NCBI GenBank assembly: GCA_002477755.1
Contig: DLKD01000167.1
Coordinates: forward strand, 1 to 36,391
Length of the DNA stretch: 36,391 bases
Direction: 5' to 3'
Source of the DNA: Gordonia sp. UBA7599
Lineage (GTDB): Bacteria > Actinomycetota > Actinomycetes > Mycobacteriales > Mycobacteriaceae
In this document: positions 16,166 through 23,832 of the stretch, one piece after another
How the letters are laid out: every line of letters begins with the position of its first letter
Position numbering within the stretch: the first letter of the stretch is position 1
Program-made: the position numbers and the translations under genes
The notes under the pieces: model-generated
What the model saw: only the letters and a program-made list of their open reading frames with translations
Database searches by the model: none
What the model was told of the DNA's origin: nothing

Positions 16166-16400
16166 CTCGAATGGCGTGCTCGATGTCCTCGGGTGAGTCG
16201 CCGACCGGCGCGCCGGGCAGACAGAGCTTGTGCACCATGACGCCCTCGGCCCAGTTCGATAGTTGCAGTGCCGCGCGCTGCGGATCGTCGCATGGCGACG
16301 CAGAAGTTGGTCGCGAGATCGCGGTTGCTGAGCAAGGTGGCATTGGCGACGCGGCTGGTCCCCGTGCGCAACGGAGCCTTGTGGACGATCGGGCGCTTCG
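16152..16400 (-). pseudogene. Frameshifted coding remnant, unidentified
   Basis: Two minus-strand frames join into one plausible protein if a single base near 16290 is skipped: ...NATLLSNRDLATNFCVAM, then DDPQRAALQLSNWAEGVMV and so on to a stop at 16152. It overlaps the 3' end of the preceding plus-strand gene by 14 bases and ends before the LLM gene. The helical C-terminal part vaguely recalls the ligand domain of TetR-type regulators, but I do not recognise the family. No start or DNA-binding domain is visible. Confidence 0.4.
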
Positions 16401-16428
16401 TCCGCTGACGCGGTCGTAGGATCGGAGG

Positions 16429-17220
16429 ATGGCTTCGATCCGTATCGGTGTTCAGATCCAACCCCAGCAGGCTCCCGACTATGGGCTGATCCGAGATGCG
16501 GTGATGCGCGCCGAGGAGATCGGCGTCGACGTCGTGTTCAACTGGGACCACTTCTACCCGCTCTACGGTGATCCCGACGGCGCCCACTTCGAGTGCTGGA
16601 CCATGCTCGGCGCGTGGGCCGAGCAGACGTCGAACGTCGAGCTTGGAGCCCTAGTCACCTGCAACTCCTATCGCAACCCCGAACTGCTGGCCGACATGGC
16701 GCGCACCGTGGATCACATCAGTGGCGGGCGCCTGATCCTCGGGATCGGGTCGGGCTGGTTCCAGCGCGACTACGACGAGTACGGCTACGAATTCGGCACC
16801 GTGGGCTCGCGCCTGGACGACCTGGCGACGGCGATGCCGCGCATCGTCGAGCGGTGGAGCAAACTCAACCCGCCGCCGACGCGCAAAATACCCGTGCTGA
16901 TCGGCGGGGAAGGGGAGCGCAAGACGCTGCGCCTAGTTGCCGAGTACGGCGACATCTGGCATTCATTCGCCAACCCGGAGACGCACCAGCACAAGGTTCA
17001 GGTGCTCGAACGCCACTGCGCCGACGTCGGCCGCGATCCGTCGCAGATCGAGCGGTCCGTTGCGATCGGCGGTCGTCGTCGGTCACCCGACGGCCTGCGG
17101 GAAAAGGCGGACCTGCTGGCGGATCTCGGAGTCGGCATGCTCACCGTCGACGCCGGTGGTCCGGACTACGACCTCACGCAGGCCGAAATCTTGTGCCGCT
17201 GGCGGGATGCGCGCGGCTGA
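16429..17220 (+). CDS. LLM-class F420-dependent oxidoreductase
   Basis: A 263-residue TIM-barrel protein of the luciferase-like (LLM) class, whose actinobacterial members mostly use the deazaflavin F420. Features include the N-terminal strand IRIGVQIQPQQAPDYG, the WDHFYPL stretch near 43-49, HISGGRLILGIGSGW (about 95-109) with the family's SGGRxxxGxGxGW motif, and PVLIGGEGERKTLRLVAEY (about 154-172). The ATG at 16429 has a GGAGG site. It converges on the DoxX-like gene across a palindromic element. The substrate is not deducible. Confidence 0.85.
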   Translation: MASIRIGVQIQPQQAPDYGLIRDAVMRAEEIGVDVVFNWDHFYPLYGDPDGAHFECWTMLGAWAEQTSNVELGALVTCNSYRNPELLADMARTVDHISGGRLILGIGSGWFQRDYDEYGYEFGTVGSRLDDLATAMPRIVERWSKLNPPPTRKIPVLIGGEGERKTLRLVAEYGDIWHSFANPETHQHKVQVLERHCADVGRDPSQIERSVAIGGRRRSPDGLREKADLLADLGVGMLTVDAGGPDYDLTQAEILCRWRDARG

Positions 17221-17226
17221 CACGTC

Positions 17227-17298
17227 GAGCCTCAGCCGTTTCGGCAATCCAGCATCGATCGAAGCAGGAGTTCCGAAACGGGGTGGGATTGAGGCCCG
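17227..17298. repeat. Palindromic intergenic element, copy 2
   Basis: It fills the gap between the convergent LLM and DoxX-like genes. The arms CCGTTTCGG (17236-17244) and CCGAAACGG (17273-17281) are exact complements around AATCCAGCATCGATCGAAGC. Same design as the copies at 3679, 29310 and 31471. Confidence 0.8.
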
Positions 17299-17682
17299 CT
17301 ACTCGGCGCTCGCGGCGTCGGACCGGCGCCAAAGAATGAGAGCCGCGACGATGAGCGGGATCTGCAGCGGCAGGCGGGCCAGCGCGAGCGACTTCAACAC
17401 CGGGCCCTTGTCCTGCCACAGGCGCACCATGTTGACGTTGCCCGGGAACACGGCGGCGAATAGCAGCGCGGCGAGGCCGGCGGCCCGTTGCCGCAGGCTC
17501 GGTACCAGCAGGGCGGCGCCGAGACTCACCTCGGCCGCTCCGGAGGCGTAGGTGTAGGCGCGTGGATCGCCGGGCAACTCATCGGGAATGAGCCAGTCGA
17601 ACGGCTTGGGCGCCACGAAGTGCAGGACGCCCGGGACGATGAGGATGGCGGCGAGGATCTTGGCGAGCCGATCGGTGCTCAT
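17299..17682 (-). CDS. DoxX-like membrane protein
   Basis: A 127-residue protein with four predicted membrane segments (about 6-24, 44-62, 66-84, 100-118), matching the small DoxX/MauE-type membrane family. HFVAPKPFDWLIPDELPGDP between the first two segments is typical of the subgroup. Members associate with redox or detoxification proteins, but a specific role cannot be read. The gene is third in the minus-strand series mftR, KshB-like gene, doxX-like gene, separated from the second by a 21-bp repeat array, and may be cotranscribed with it. Confidence 0.75.
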   Translation of the reverse strand: MSTDRLAKILAAILIVPGVLHFVAPKPFDWLIPDELPGDPRAYTYASGAAEVSLGAALLVPSLRQRAAGLAALLFAAVFPGNVNMVRLWQDKGPVLKSLALARLPLQIPLIVAALILWRRSDAASAE

Positions 17683-17694
17683 GAAGTCATCCTA

Positions 17695-17750
17695 GGGCTC
17701 GGTCGGCGCGGATTTGGGCTCGGTCGGCGGAGGATGGGGCTCGGTCGCCG
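17695..17750 (-). repeat. 21-bp tandem repeat array B
   Basis: Units start at 17695, 17716 and 17737, an exact 21-bp period, each opening GGGCTCGGTCG on the plus strand. The array starts directly after the stop codon of the KshB-like gene and fills the gap before the DoxX-like gene (both on the minus strand). Confidence 0.88.
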
Positions 17751-18809
17751 TCAGAACTCGATCTTCAGCTTGTCCGACGTCGGTCGGGACTGGCAACCGA
17801 GGATGTAGCCGTCGGCGATGTCGTCGGGGTCGAGCGCCCCGGCGTTCTCCATCTCGACGGTGCCCTCGGTCAGCGTGCATGCGCAGGAGCCGCACTCGCC
17901 CTCGAGGCAGGAGTACGGGGCGTCGAGTCCGGCGGCCAGCATGATGTCGATCAGCGTGCGCGAGCGCGGCCAGGCCAGCTCGTGCGTCTCACCGTCGAGC
18001 TCGACCTCCACGTGCGCCGCTTCAGCGGCCTCCTCCTCGGTGACGGCCTCGTGCTCGACGTCGACGAAGGGGTCGCCGGTCAGCGAGTTGTAGACCTCGG
18101 TGTGCACGTTGTGGTGGTCGAACTTGGCCTTGCTCAATCCCTCGTGCACGGCGTCCATGAACGGTCCCGGCCCGCAGATGTAGGCCGAATGTGTGGTTGC
18201 CATCGGCTTGAACACCGTTGCGAGGGCCCGCGCGCTCGGCAAGCCCTGCAGCGTCTCCAGCCAGTGCACCAGGGTCAATCGACCGGGGTTGGCCGCGAGT
18301 AGCTCCCGCAGCTCGGCGGCAAAGATGACGTCGTTCTCACTGCGGTTGGCATAGAAGAAGGTGATCGGTCCGGTGCCGGTTTTGAGTGCGGTCTTGAGGA
18401 TCGACATCACCGGCGTGACACCCGAACCAGCGGCGATCAGCAGCAGCGGCACGTGGATGTTGTGCGGCGTGAACACGCCCGACGGGGGGAGCACCTCGAT
18501 CTGCGAACCCGCCTCGAGGTTGTCGCAGACCCAGTTGGACCCGTAGCCGTCGGGGGTCCGCTTGACGGTGACCTTCGGCTTGTCGTCGGTCGACGGCGAC
18601 GAGGACAGCGAGTAGCAGCGCGCCACCGATCCGGTCTGATCGCTCGGAATGCGCAGCGTGAGGAACTGTCCGGGGTTGTAGTCGGTGAACTTCGCACCCA
18701 TGGCGTCGGGGACCTCGAACACGATGCTGCGCGCGTCTGCGGTCTCGTCGACCACCTCGGCGACGGTCAGAATGACGCTGCGCGAACCGTGCGGAGTCAG
18801 GTCGGCCAT
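17751..18809 (-). CDS. KshB-like ferredoxin reductase (ring-hydroxylase reductase)
   Basis: A 352-residue three-domain reductase: FAD domain with RCYSLSSSP (64-72), NAD domain with GSGVTPVMS (128-136) and CGPGPFMDA (212-220), and a C-terminal plant-type [2Fe-2S] domain with Cys301, Cys306, Cys309 and Cys339. The layout matches KshB, the reductase of 3-ketosteroid 9-alpha-hydroxylase, and related hydroxylase reductases; the oxygenase partner is not in the window. The ATG at 18809 has a GGGAG site; an in-frame extension to 18824 is rejected. A KstR-type operator lies 21-34 bases upstream, which supports steroid catabolism. mftR lies just upstream on the same strand. Confidence 0.85.
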   Translation of the reverse strand: MADLTPHGSRSVILTVAEVVDETADARSIVFEVPDAMGAKFTDYNPGQFLTLRIPSDQTGSVARCYSLSSSPSTDDKPKVTVKRTPDGYGSNWVCDNLEAGSQIEVLPPSGVFTPHNIHVPLLLIAAGSGVTPVMSILKTALKTGTGPITFFYANRSENDVIFAAELRELLAANPGRLTLVHWLETLQGLPSARALATVFKPMATTHSAYICGPGPFMDAVHEGLSKAKFDHHNVHTEVYNSLTGDPFVDVEHEAVTEEEAAEAAHVEVELDGETHELAWPRSRTLIDIMLAAGLDAPYSCLEGECGSCACTLTEGTVEMENAGALDPDDIADGYILGCQSRPTSDKLKIEF

Positions 18810-18829
18810 GGCACTCCCTTTCAACGAAA

Positions 18830-18843
18830 TAGAACGTGTTCTA
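18830..18843. promoter_or_regulatory. KstR-type operator before the KshB-like gene
   Basis: TAGAACGTGTTCTA has 6-base inverted arms around GT and fits the published KstR consensus TnnAACnnGTTnnA at every fixed position. It lies between the mftR stop and the start of the KshB-like gene. Confidence 0.8.
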
Positions 18844-18845
18844 AT

Positions 18846-19454
18846 TTAGCCTATCGGCTGGTCCGACCGCGAGAGCCGCGTCGTCCCGACGGCCAGCAGG
18901 CCGCTTCCTTCGACGAGTAGCTCGCGCAACCGGCGGACGCTTTGATCGTGCGAGCCGGCGAGCCACTGTTCGTAGGCCGCAAGCGCGGTGCCCAGCGCCA
19001 GCCAGCCGATCAGCTGCGGTTGGTATTCGTCGGGGCGCAGGCCCAACCGGCTGGCGGCGTAGGTGGCAACCACCTGGCGCCAATCGGCGTACATGATCAT
19101 CGAGTGCGCCTGCAGCGCCGGAACCGTCAGCAGCAGGTTCATCCGACGACGGTGGCGCCCGGCTTCGCTTTCCGGGACGTCGTTGAACTCGACGAGGGCG
19201 CGGGCGAGCGCGTCGGCCAACGGCAGGTCGTCGGGGAGGCTGTTGAGCAGGTCGCGCATGTCGTCGAGGTGGTCGTCGAAATCGCCCCAGGCGATCGCAT
19301 TCTTCGACGGGTAATAGCGGAAGAGTGTCCGGCGAGCGATCCCCGCCGCCGCGGCGATGTCGTCGACGCTGGTCTCCTCGAAGCCGTCGCGGTCGAAGAG
19401 GTCGATGGCGACGTCGCTGATCTTGGTCGTCGTCGTCACCGGTCGTCGGCTCAT
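18846..19454 (-). CDS. mftR: Mycofactocin system TetR-type regulator MftR
   Basis: A 202-residue TetR-family regulator divergent from mftA. The helix-turn-helix spans about residues 12-58: [20 protein letters not shown], then [20 protein letters not shown]. The helical C-terminal domain contains [11 protein letters not shown] and [14 protein letters not shown]. MftR represses mycofactocin genes, reportedly in response to long-chain acyl-CoA. The ATG at 19454 (MSRRPV) is preferred to one at 19511, which would place coding sequence over the promoter region. The divergent layout with mftA is the typical mft arrangement. Confidence 0.88.
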   Translation of the reverse strand: MSRRPVTTTTKISDVAIDLFDRDGFEETSVDDIAAAAGIARRTLFRYYPSKNAIAWGDFDDHLDDMRDLLNSLPDDLPLADALARALVEFNDVPESEAGRHRRRMNLLLTVPALQAHSMIMYADWRQVVATYAASRLGLRPDEYQPQLIGWLALGTALAAYEQWLAGSHDQSVRRLRELLVEGSGLLAVGTTRLSRSDQPIG

Positions 19455-19512
19455 CGCCCCTCCCGCCGTCGCATCCGGAGACCCCCTCTTGAAACCTGCA
19501 CTGAGTGCCATT

Positions 19513-19539
19513 ATAGTCGGTCGTGATCCGCATCACTAT
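19513..19539. promoter_or_regulatory. Nested inverted repeat between mftR and mftA, candidate MftR operator
   Basis: GTGAT (19523-19527) and ATCAC (19532-19536) flank CCGC, and an outer ATAGT (19513-19517) and ACTAT (19535-19539) also pair, though off-centre. It lies 19 bases upstream of mftA in the divergent promoter region. Assignment to MftR is inference. Confidence 0.4.
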
Positions 19540-19557
19540 CCCACAGGAGGTTGGATC

Positions 19558-19665
19558 ATGGCCGATCACGCAAAGGTCGATCAAGGCAGTGTCAACGACA
19601 CCGAACTCGTCAGCGAATCGCTGGTCGAGGAGGTCTCGATCGACGGGATGTGCGGGGTCTACTGA
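19558..19665 (+). CDS. mftA: Mycofactocin precursor peptide MftA
   Basis: A 35-residue ribosomal precursor ending in the diagnostic IDGMCGVY. The C-terminal Val-Tyr pair becomes the redox core of mycofactocin: MftC removes the Tyr carboxylate and joins Val and Tyr, then the core is cut free by MftE. The upstream part ([17 protein letters not shown]) is the leader bound by MftB. A strong AGGAGG site precedes the ATG. The stop overlaps the mftB start (TGATG), so both are translated together. Confidence 0.97.
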   Translation: MADHAKVDQGSVNDTELVSESLVEEVSIDGMCGVY

Positions 19666-20027
19666 TGACCACCGCTGTTTCGGCGACCAGCCCCGGCGAC
19701 CGCTCGTCGGTCGCCGGGGACGGTGTCGCCTCTGACCGCGCCACGCCGGCTTTCAGCTTGACCGACGCGTGGGCGCTGAACCCCAAGGTCGCGGTGCGCC
19801 CCGAGCCGTTCGGCGCCCTGCTCTACCACTTCGGCACGCGCAAGCTCTCGTTCCTCAAGAACCGGACCGTCGTCGGGATCGTCGAGACGCTCCATGAATT
19901 CTCCGACGCCCAATCGGCCCTGGCTGCCGCCGGGATCGACGATGCGTCGCGCCCGCTGTATATCCAGGCGCTGCAAGCGCTCGCCGACTCCGGCATGATC
20001 ATCCCCGCCCAGGAGGCACCGCAATGA
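19665..20027 (+). CDS. mftB: Mycofactocin peptide chaperone MftB
   Basis: A 120-residue RiPP recognition protein of the PqqD type that binds MftA and hands it to MftC. The conserved part starts at about residue 30 (FSLTDAWALNPKVAVRPEPF, then GALLYHFGTRKLSFL), and the end has the helix PLYIQALQALADSGMI. The first 28 residues are variable. The ATG at 19665 overlaps the mftA stop, and the gene overlaps mftC by ATGA. Size and position are typical. Confidence 0.95.
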   Translation: MTTAVSATSPGDRSSVAGDGVASDRATPAFSLTDAWALNPKVAVRPEPFGALLYHFGTRKLSFLKNRTVVGIVETLHEFSDAQSALAAAGIDDASRPLYIQALQALADSGMIIPAQEAPQ

Positions 20028-21271
20028 CCACCCTGGAACGCCCGCCTGCCGCGCCGCCGGCCGTCGGCCGACTCGTCGACCAATTCGAGCGCGGCCTAGA
20101 CGCACCCATATGTCTGACCTGGGAACTGACTTATGCGTGCAACCTCGCTTGCGTGCACTGCCTCTCGTCGTCGGGCAAGCGTGATCCTCGCGAACTCTCG
20201 ACGGAGCAGTGCAAGGCGATCATCGACGAGCTGCAGCGCATGCAGGTCTTCTACGTCAACATCGGCGGCGGTGAGCCGACGGTCCGCCCGGACTTCTGGG
20301 AACTCGTCGACTATGCGACCAGTCATCAGGTGGGCGTGAAGTTCTCCACCAACGGTCTGCGTATCGACGCCGAGGTGGCCGCCCGCTTGGCGGCGTCGGA
20401 CTACGTCGACGTGCAGATCTCGCTCGACGGCGCGACCGCGGAGGTCAATGACGCGGTCCGCGGCCCAGGGTCCTTCGACATGGCTGTGCGCGCGTTGGAG
20501 AACCTGAGTGACGCCGGATTCGCCGACGCCAAGATCAGTGTCGTGATGACGCGGCACAACGTCGCCCAGCTCGACGACTTCAAAGCACTGGCCGACCGCT
20601 ACAACGCAACGCTGCGCATCACGCGGATGCGTCCGTCGGGCCGCGGCGCCGACGTCTGGGATGACCTACACCCACTGCCGCACCAGCAGCGCGAGCTCTA
20701 CGACTGGCTCGTCAGCCACGGCGACCGCGTGCTCACCGGTGACTCCTTCTTCCACCTGTCGGCCTTCTCGTCGGGCGGGGGCAGCGGGCTGCCAGGCCTC
20801 AACCTGTGCGGCGCTGGACGCGTCGTCTGCCTCATCGACCCGGTCGGCGACGTCTACGCCTGCCCGTTCGCGATCCACGAGAACTTCCTGGCCGGCAACA
20901 TCCTCGCCGACGGCGGGTTCCAACAGATCTGGCAGCGCTCGGAGCTGTTCACCTCGTTACGCGAGCCGCAGAGCGCCGGTGCATGCACCTCGTGCAACCA
21001 CTACGATGCCTGCCGCGGCGGTTGCATGGCCGCGAAGTTCTTCACCGGCCTGCCGATGGACGGCCCCGACCCGGAGTGCGTCCAGGGCTACGGAGAGCAA
21101 TTGCTCGCCGGTGACCGTTCCAAGCCGACCGCCAACAAGGATCATTCCCGCGGCGTGCCGCTGCAGTTGATGACCCGACCGCCGTCGCGCGACTGCGACG
21201 AGAACCCGCTGGCCGGGTTCGTCGCGACCACGGCGACGGGCTGCTCGTCGTCGGCCTGCGCTACCTGCTGA
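20024..21271 (+). CDS. mftC: Mycofactocin radical SAM maturase MftC
   Basis: A 415-residue radical SAM/SPASM enzyme. The CxxxCxxC cluster motif is Cys39, Cys43, Cys46; the SAM-binding GGGEP follows near 84-88. The C-terminal SPASM region holds the extra cluster cysteines in CGAGRVVC, YACPF, CTSCNHYDACRGGC and PDPEC. It first oxidatively decarboxylates the C-terminal Tyr of MftA and then forms the Val-Tyr carbon-carbon bond. The extreme C-terminus (CSSSACATC) is Cys-rich beyond the SPASM core. ATGA overlap with mftB. Confidence 0.96.
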   Translation: MTTLERPPAAPPAVGRLVDQFERGLDAPICLTWELTYACNLACVHCLSSSGKRDPRELSTEQCKAIIDELQRMQVFYVNIGGGEPTVRPDFWELVDYATSHQVGVKFSTNGLRIDAEVAARLAASDYVDVQISLDGATAEVNDAVRGPGSFDMAVRALENLSDAGFADAKISVVMTRHNVAQLDDFKALADRYNATLRITRMRPSGRGADVWDDLHPLPHQQRELYDWLVSHGDRVLTGDSFFHLSAFSSGGGSGLPGLNLCGAGRVVCLIDPVGDVYACPFAIHENFLAGNILADGGFQQIWQRSELFTSLREPQSAGACTSCNHYDACRGGCMAAKFFTGLPMDGPDPECVQGYGEQLLAGDRSKPTANKDHSRGVPLQLMTRPPSRDCDENPLAGFVATTATGCSSSACATC

Positions 21272-21319
21272 GCGGCGCACCGCCGTCAGCACCACCCACC
21301 TGTAAGGAGTTACTTCTCG

Positions 21320-22528
21320 ATGGGCAAGTTTGCCGAACTCAACCCCTGGCGCCGCAATCCGTGGTTCGAGACCGTCGGGGAGGCGCAGCGCCGGGCGCAG
21401 AAACGACTGCCGAAGACGATCTATTCGTCGCTGGTGGCGGGCACTCAGGCCGGGGTCACTCTGGACGACAACATGGGGGCGTTCAAAGAGCTGACCTGGG
21501 CGCCGCACGTGGTGGGTGCAACCGCCGAGCGCAGCCTCGGCACGACCGTGATGGGGCAAGAGATCCCGTTCCCGGTGATCATCTCGCCGACCGGTGTGCA
21601 GGCGGTCAACCCTGACGGTGAGGTCGCAGTGGCCCGCGCGGCCGCCAACCGCGGTACGGCGATGGGTCTGTCGAGTTTCGCCAGCAAGCCGGTTGAAGAG
21701 GTCACCGCCGTCAACGACAAGATTTTCTTCCAGATCTACTGGCTCGGCAGCCGCGACGACATCCTCGCACGCGCCCAGCGCGCCAAGGAAGCCGGCTGCA
21801 AAGGGCTGATCGTCACCACCGACTGGGTGTTCAACGTCGGCCGCGATTGGGGCAGCCCGGAGATCCCGGAAAGGGTCGGCTTGAAGGCTCTGGCCAAGAT
21901 GGCGCCGGAGATGGCCACAAAGCCACGCTTCGCCACGAGTTGGTTCCGCCGCGGCAGGTTGACCATCCCCGATCTGTCTGCGCCCAACATCGCACACAAG
22001 GGGGAGCAGGGCCCGACATTTTTCGACGTCTATGGCACGTGGATGAACACCCCGCCGCCCACGTGGGAAGACATCAAGTGGCTGCGCGAGCAGTGGGACG
22101 GCCCCTTCATGCTCAAGGGTGTCACCCGGCTCGACGACGCCAAGCGCGCCGTCGACGTCGGGGTGTCGGCGATCTCGGTCTCCAACCACGGTGGCAACAA
22201 CCTCGACGGGACGCCCGCGACGATCCGCATGCTCGGGCCTATCGCCGACGCCGTCGGCAGCGATGTCGAGGTGCTGCTCGACGGTGGAATCCGACGCGGT
22301 AGCGATGTGGTCAAGGCGCTGGCGCTGGGCGCCAAGGCGGTGATGATCGGCCGTGCGTACCTGTGGGGCCTGGGAGCCAACGGGCAGGCCGGCGTCGAGA
22401 ACGTCCTCGACCTCATGCAGATGGGCATCGACTCGGCACTCACGGGCCTGGGCAAGGACGATGTCGCCAAGCTTGGTCGCGACGATCTGTACATCCCGGA
22501 GGGCTTCGAGCGGCGCTTCGGCGGCTGA
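21320..22528 (+). CDS. mftD: Mycofactocin dehydrogenase MftD (FMN-dependent)
   Basis: A 402-residue FMN-binding TIM barrel of the alpha-hydroxy-acid dehydrogenase family. The catalytic His290 lies in VSNHGGNNLDGTPA, and the phosphate-binding LDGGIRRGSDVVKAL follows. MftD oxidatively deaminates the released AHDP core to give premycofactocin, the redox-active form. A TAAGGAG ribosome site precedes the ATG. A 48-base gap separates it from mftC. The cluster is then interrupted for 3.4 kb before mftE; a small GACGG/CCGTC hairpin right at the stop (22527-22540) could slow transcription. Confidence 0.95.
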   Translation: MGKFAELNPWRRNPWFETVGEAQRRAQKRLPKTIYSSLVAGTQAGVTLDDNMGAFKELTWAPHVVGATAERSLGTTVMGQEIPFPVIISPTGVQAVNPDGEVAVARAAANRGTAMGLSSFASKPVEEVTAVNDKIFFQIYWLGSRDDILARAQRAKEAGCKGLIVTTDWVFNVGRDWGSPEIPERVGLKALAKMAPEMATKPRFATSWFRRGRLTIPDLSAPNIAHKGEQGPTFFDVYGTWMNTPPPTWEDIKWLREQWDGPFMLKGVTRLDDAKRAVDVGVSAISVSNHGGNNLDGTPATIRMLGPIADAVGSDVEVLLDGGIRRGSDVVKALALGAKAVMIGRAYLWGLGANGQAGVENVLDLMQMGIDSALTGLGKDDVAKLGRDDLYIPEGFERRFGG

Positions 22529-22616
22529 CGGCAGGCCGTCGGTTCGGAGGCCTCGATATCCCTCGCTTCGCTCGTGAACCGCTCGACTGCCGAGTTGGTC
22601 GCGATACGGTGGCGCC

Positions 22617-23111
22617 ATGCGCTATCACGATCAACCCACAATTGAAGTCGAGATGAAAGTCGCCGCCACGCCGGAGGAGGTCTGGCCGGTCGTCACCGAC
22701 ATCACACTCCCAGTCGACCTGCCCGGGGAGCTCTACGAAGCGGAGTGGCTCGCCGACGCGGACGGTCCGGCGGTCGGTGCACGGTTCGTCGGTCGTAACC
22801 GGATCGACAACCTCGGTCAGACCGAGACCGTGTGCACCGTCGTCGAACTCGAACCGGGACGTAGGTGGGTGTACTCGGTAAACGTCGGGGATATGGAACC
22901 GTGGGCACAGTGGGGGTTCGAGGTCGACCCGTCGCGCGATGGATCGGTCGTTCGGCAGTTCGTGCGCATTGGGTTGGCGCCGTCGCCGTTGAAGGTTGCG
23001 ATTGACGCCGCGCCGGAGAAGGAGGGACGGATTATTTCCCGCCGACTCGGCGGCTTCCGTGACGCGATCACCGCCAACCTGGAGGAAGTCCGCCGACGCT
23101 GCGAGGCTTGA
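22617..23111 (+). CDS. SRPBCC-fold protein (polyketide cyclase/dehydrase-like)
   Basis: A 164-residue protein of the START/SRPBCC helix-grip fold: strand IEVEMKVAATPEEVWPVVTD at the N-terminus, YEAEWLADADGPAVGARFVG, and RRWVYSVNVGDMEPWAQWGF, ending in a long helix. Such proteins bind hydrophobic ligands in a central cavity. The ligand is unknown. It is the first of the genes interrupting the mft cluster, on the same strand. No recognised link to mycofactocin. Confidence 0.75.
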   Translation: MRYHDQPTIEVEMKVAATPEEVWPVVTDITLPVDLPGELYEAEWLADADGPAVGARFVGRNRIDNLGQTETVCTVVELEPGRRWVYSVNVGDMEPWAQWGFEVDPSRDGSVVRQFVRIGLAPSPLKVAIDAAPEKEGRIISRRLGGFRDAITANLEEVRRRCEA

Positions 23112-23229
23112 TCGGCGCTTCGAGCGTGTAGCCGGGGGTTGATCCGCGGTGTGAGGTAGTCTCAGCGCGTCGTGGGGGCGCGATGTCCGACAGTCAAACT
23201 ATGGTGCTGCGCAAAGGCTTTGGTCGATT

Positions 23230-23247
23230 CGAGTAGTCCGCTACTCG
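23230..23247. other. Small hairpin in the gap before the secreted protein gene
   Basis: CGAGTAG and CTACTCG form a 7-bp stem around TCCG within the 207-base gap 23112-23318. It could be an attenuating or regulatory hairpin; nothing else is recognised in the gap. Confidence 0.35.
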
Positions 23248-23318
23248 TGTTCTGACCGGGCTGGCCCGTGACGATGGATCGCACAGCACTCCGCTGTCTC
23301 CGACACCGAGGATCACCC

Positions 23319-23786
23319 ATGGACACCAACTCTGCTGCGCGCGCACAGGCGTGCCGCCGATCGCGTTTGGCACATGTGACGGCACTGGCGGCAGCCGCGC
23401 TCATCGTCGTCGGATCTGCGTTTGCCGGACCGTCGGCAGCGGCCCCGGCGGCGCGGGCCGTCAAGTCCGGTCTGCTCGCGCTGACCGTCGAGATCGCGGG
23501 TGAGGCACCGACAGTCACTCTGTCCGAGCGTGGTCCGGTGCGATCGGATGGTGAGGTCGGCGAGGTACGTGCGTCGCGGGTACTGCGGGCCGTGGGCAAG
23601 CGGTCGAAGGTCGGTTCGTTCTGGCGCTACCAGTACCGGGCGGGCGGCCTGAAACTCGACACCAACTACGAATACAAGTACCCGTTCACGACGCCGCGAG
23701 GCGAGACGTTCTACGCGACTGGACCCGTCGTGACCACTGCTCGAGTCCCGGTCTACCGGACGAAGGTCCGCTCCTTCGGGCACTGA
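23319..23786 (+). CDS. Small secreted protein, unknown function
   Basis: A 155-residue protein with a clear signal peptide: basic RRSRLAH, a hydrophobic stretch LAAAALIVVGSAFAG (about 25-39) and a cut near SAAAPA. The mature part has beta-strand character, for example RYQYRAGGLKLDTNYEYKYP (about 106-125), and only two conserved-looking aromatic clusters. I do not recognise a family. The ATG at 23319 is chosen over one at 23268 because it gives a standard signal length. It lies in the interruption of the mft cluster. Confidence 0.65.
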   Translation: MDTNSAARAQACRRSRLAHVTALAAAALIVVGSAFAGPSAAAPAARAVKSGLLALTVEIAGEAPTVTLSERGPVRSDGEVGEVRASRVLRAVGKRSKVGSFWRYQYRAGGLKLDTNYEYKYPFTTPRGETFYATGPVVTTARVPVYRTKVRSFGH

Positions 23787-23809
23787 CGCCGACGGCCTCG
23801 CCGTCAAAC

Positions 23810-23823
23810 TAGAACGTGTTACA
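23810..23823. promoter_or_regulatory. KstR-type operator before the mycofactocin-type SDR
   Basis: TAGAACGTGTTACA fits KstR consensus TnnAACnnGTTnnA at every fixed position and shares its first eleven bases with the site at 18830. It ends 9 bases before the ATG, so the transcript may be nearly leaderless or repression may act past the start. Confidence 0.72.
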
Positions 23824-23832
23824 GTTCCTCGC

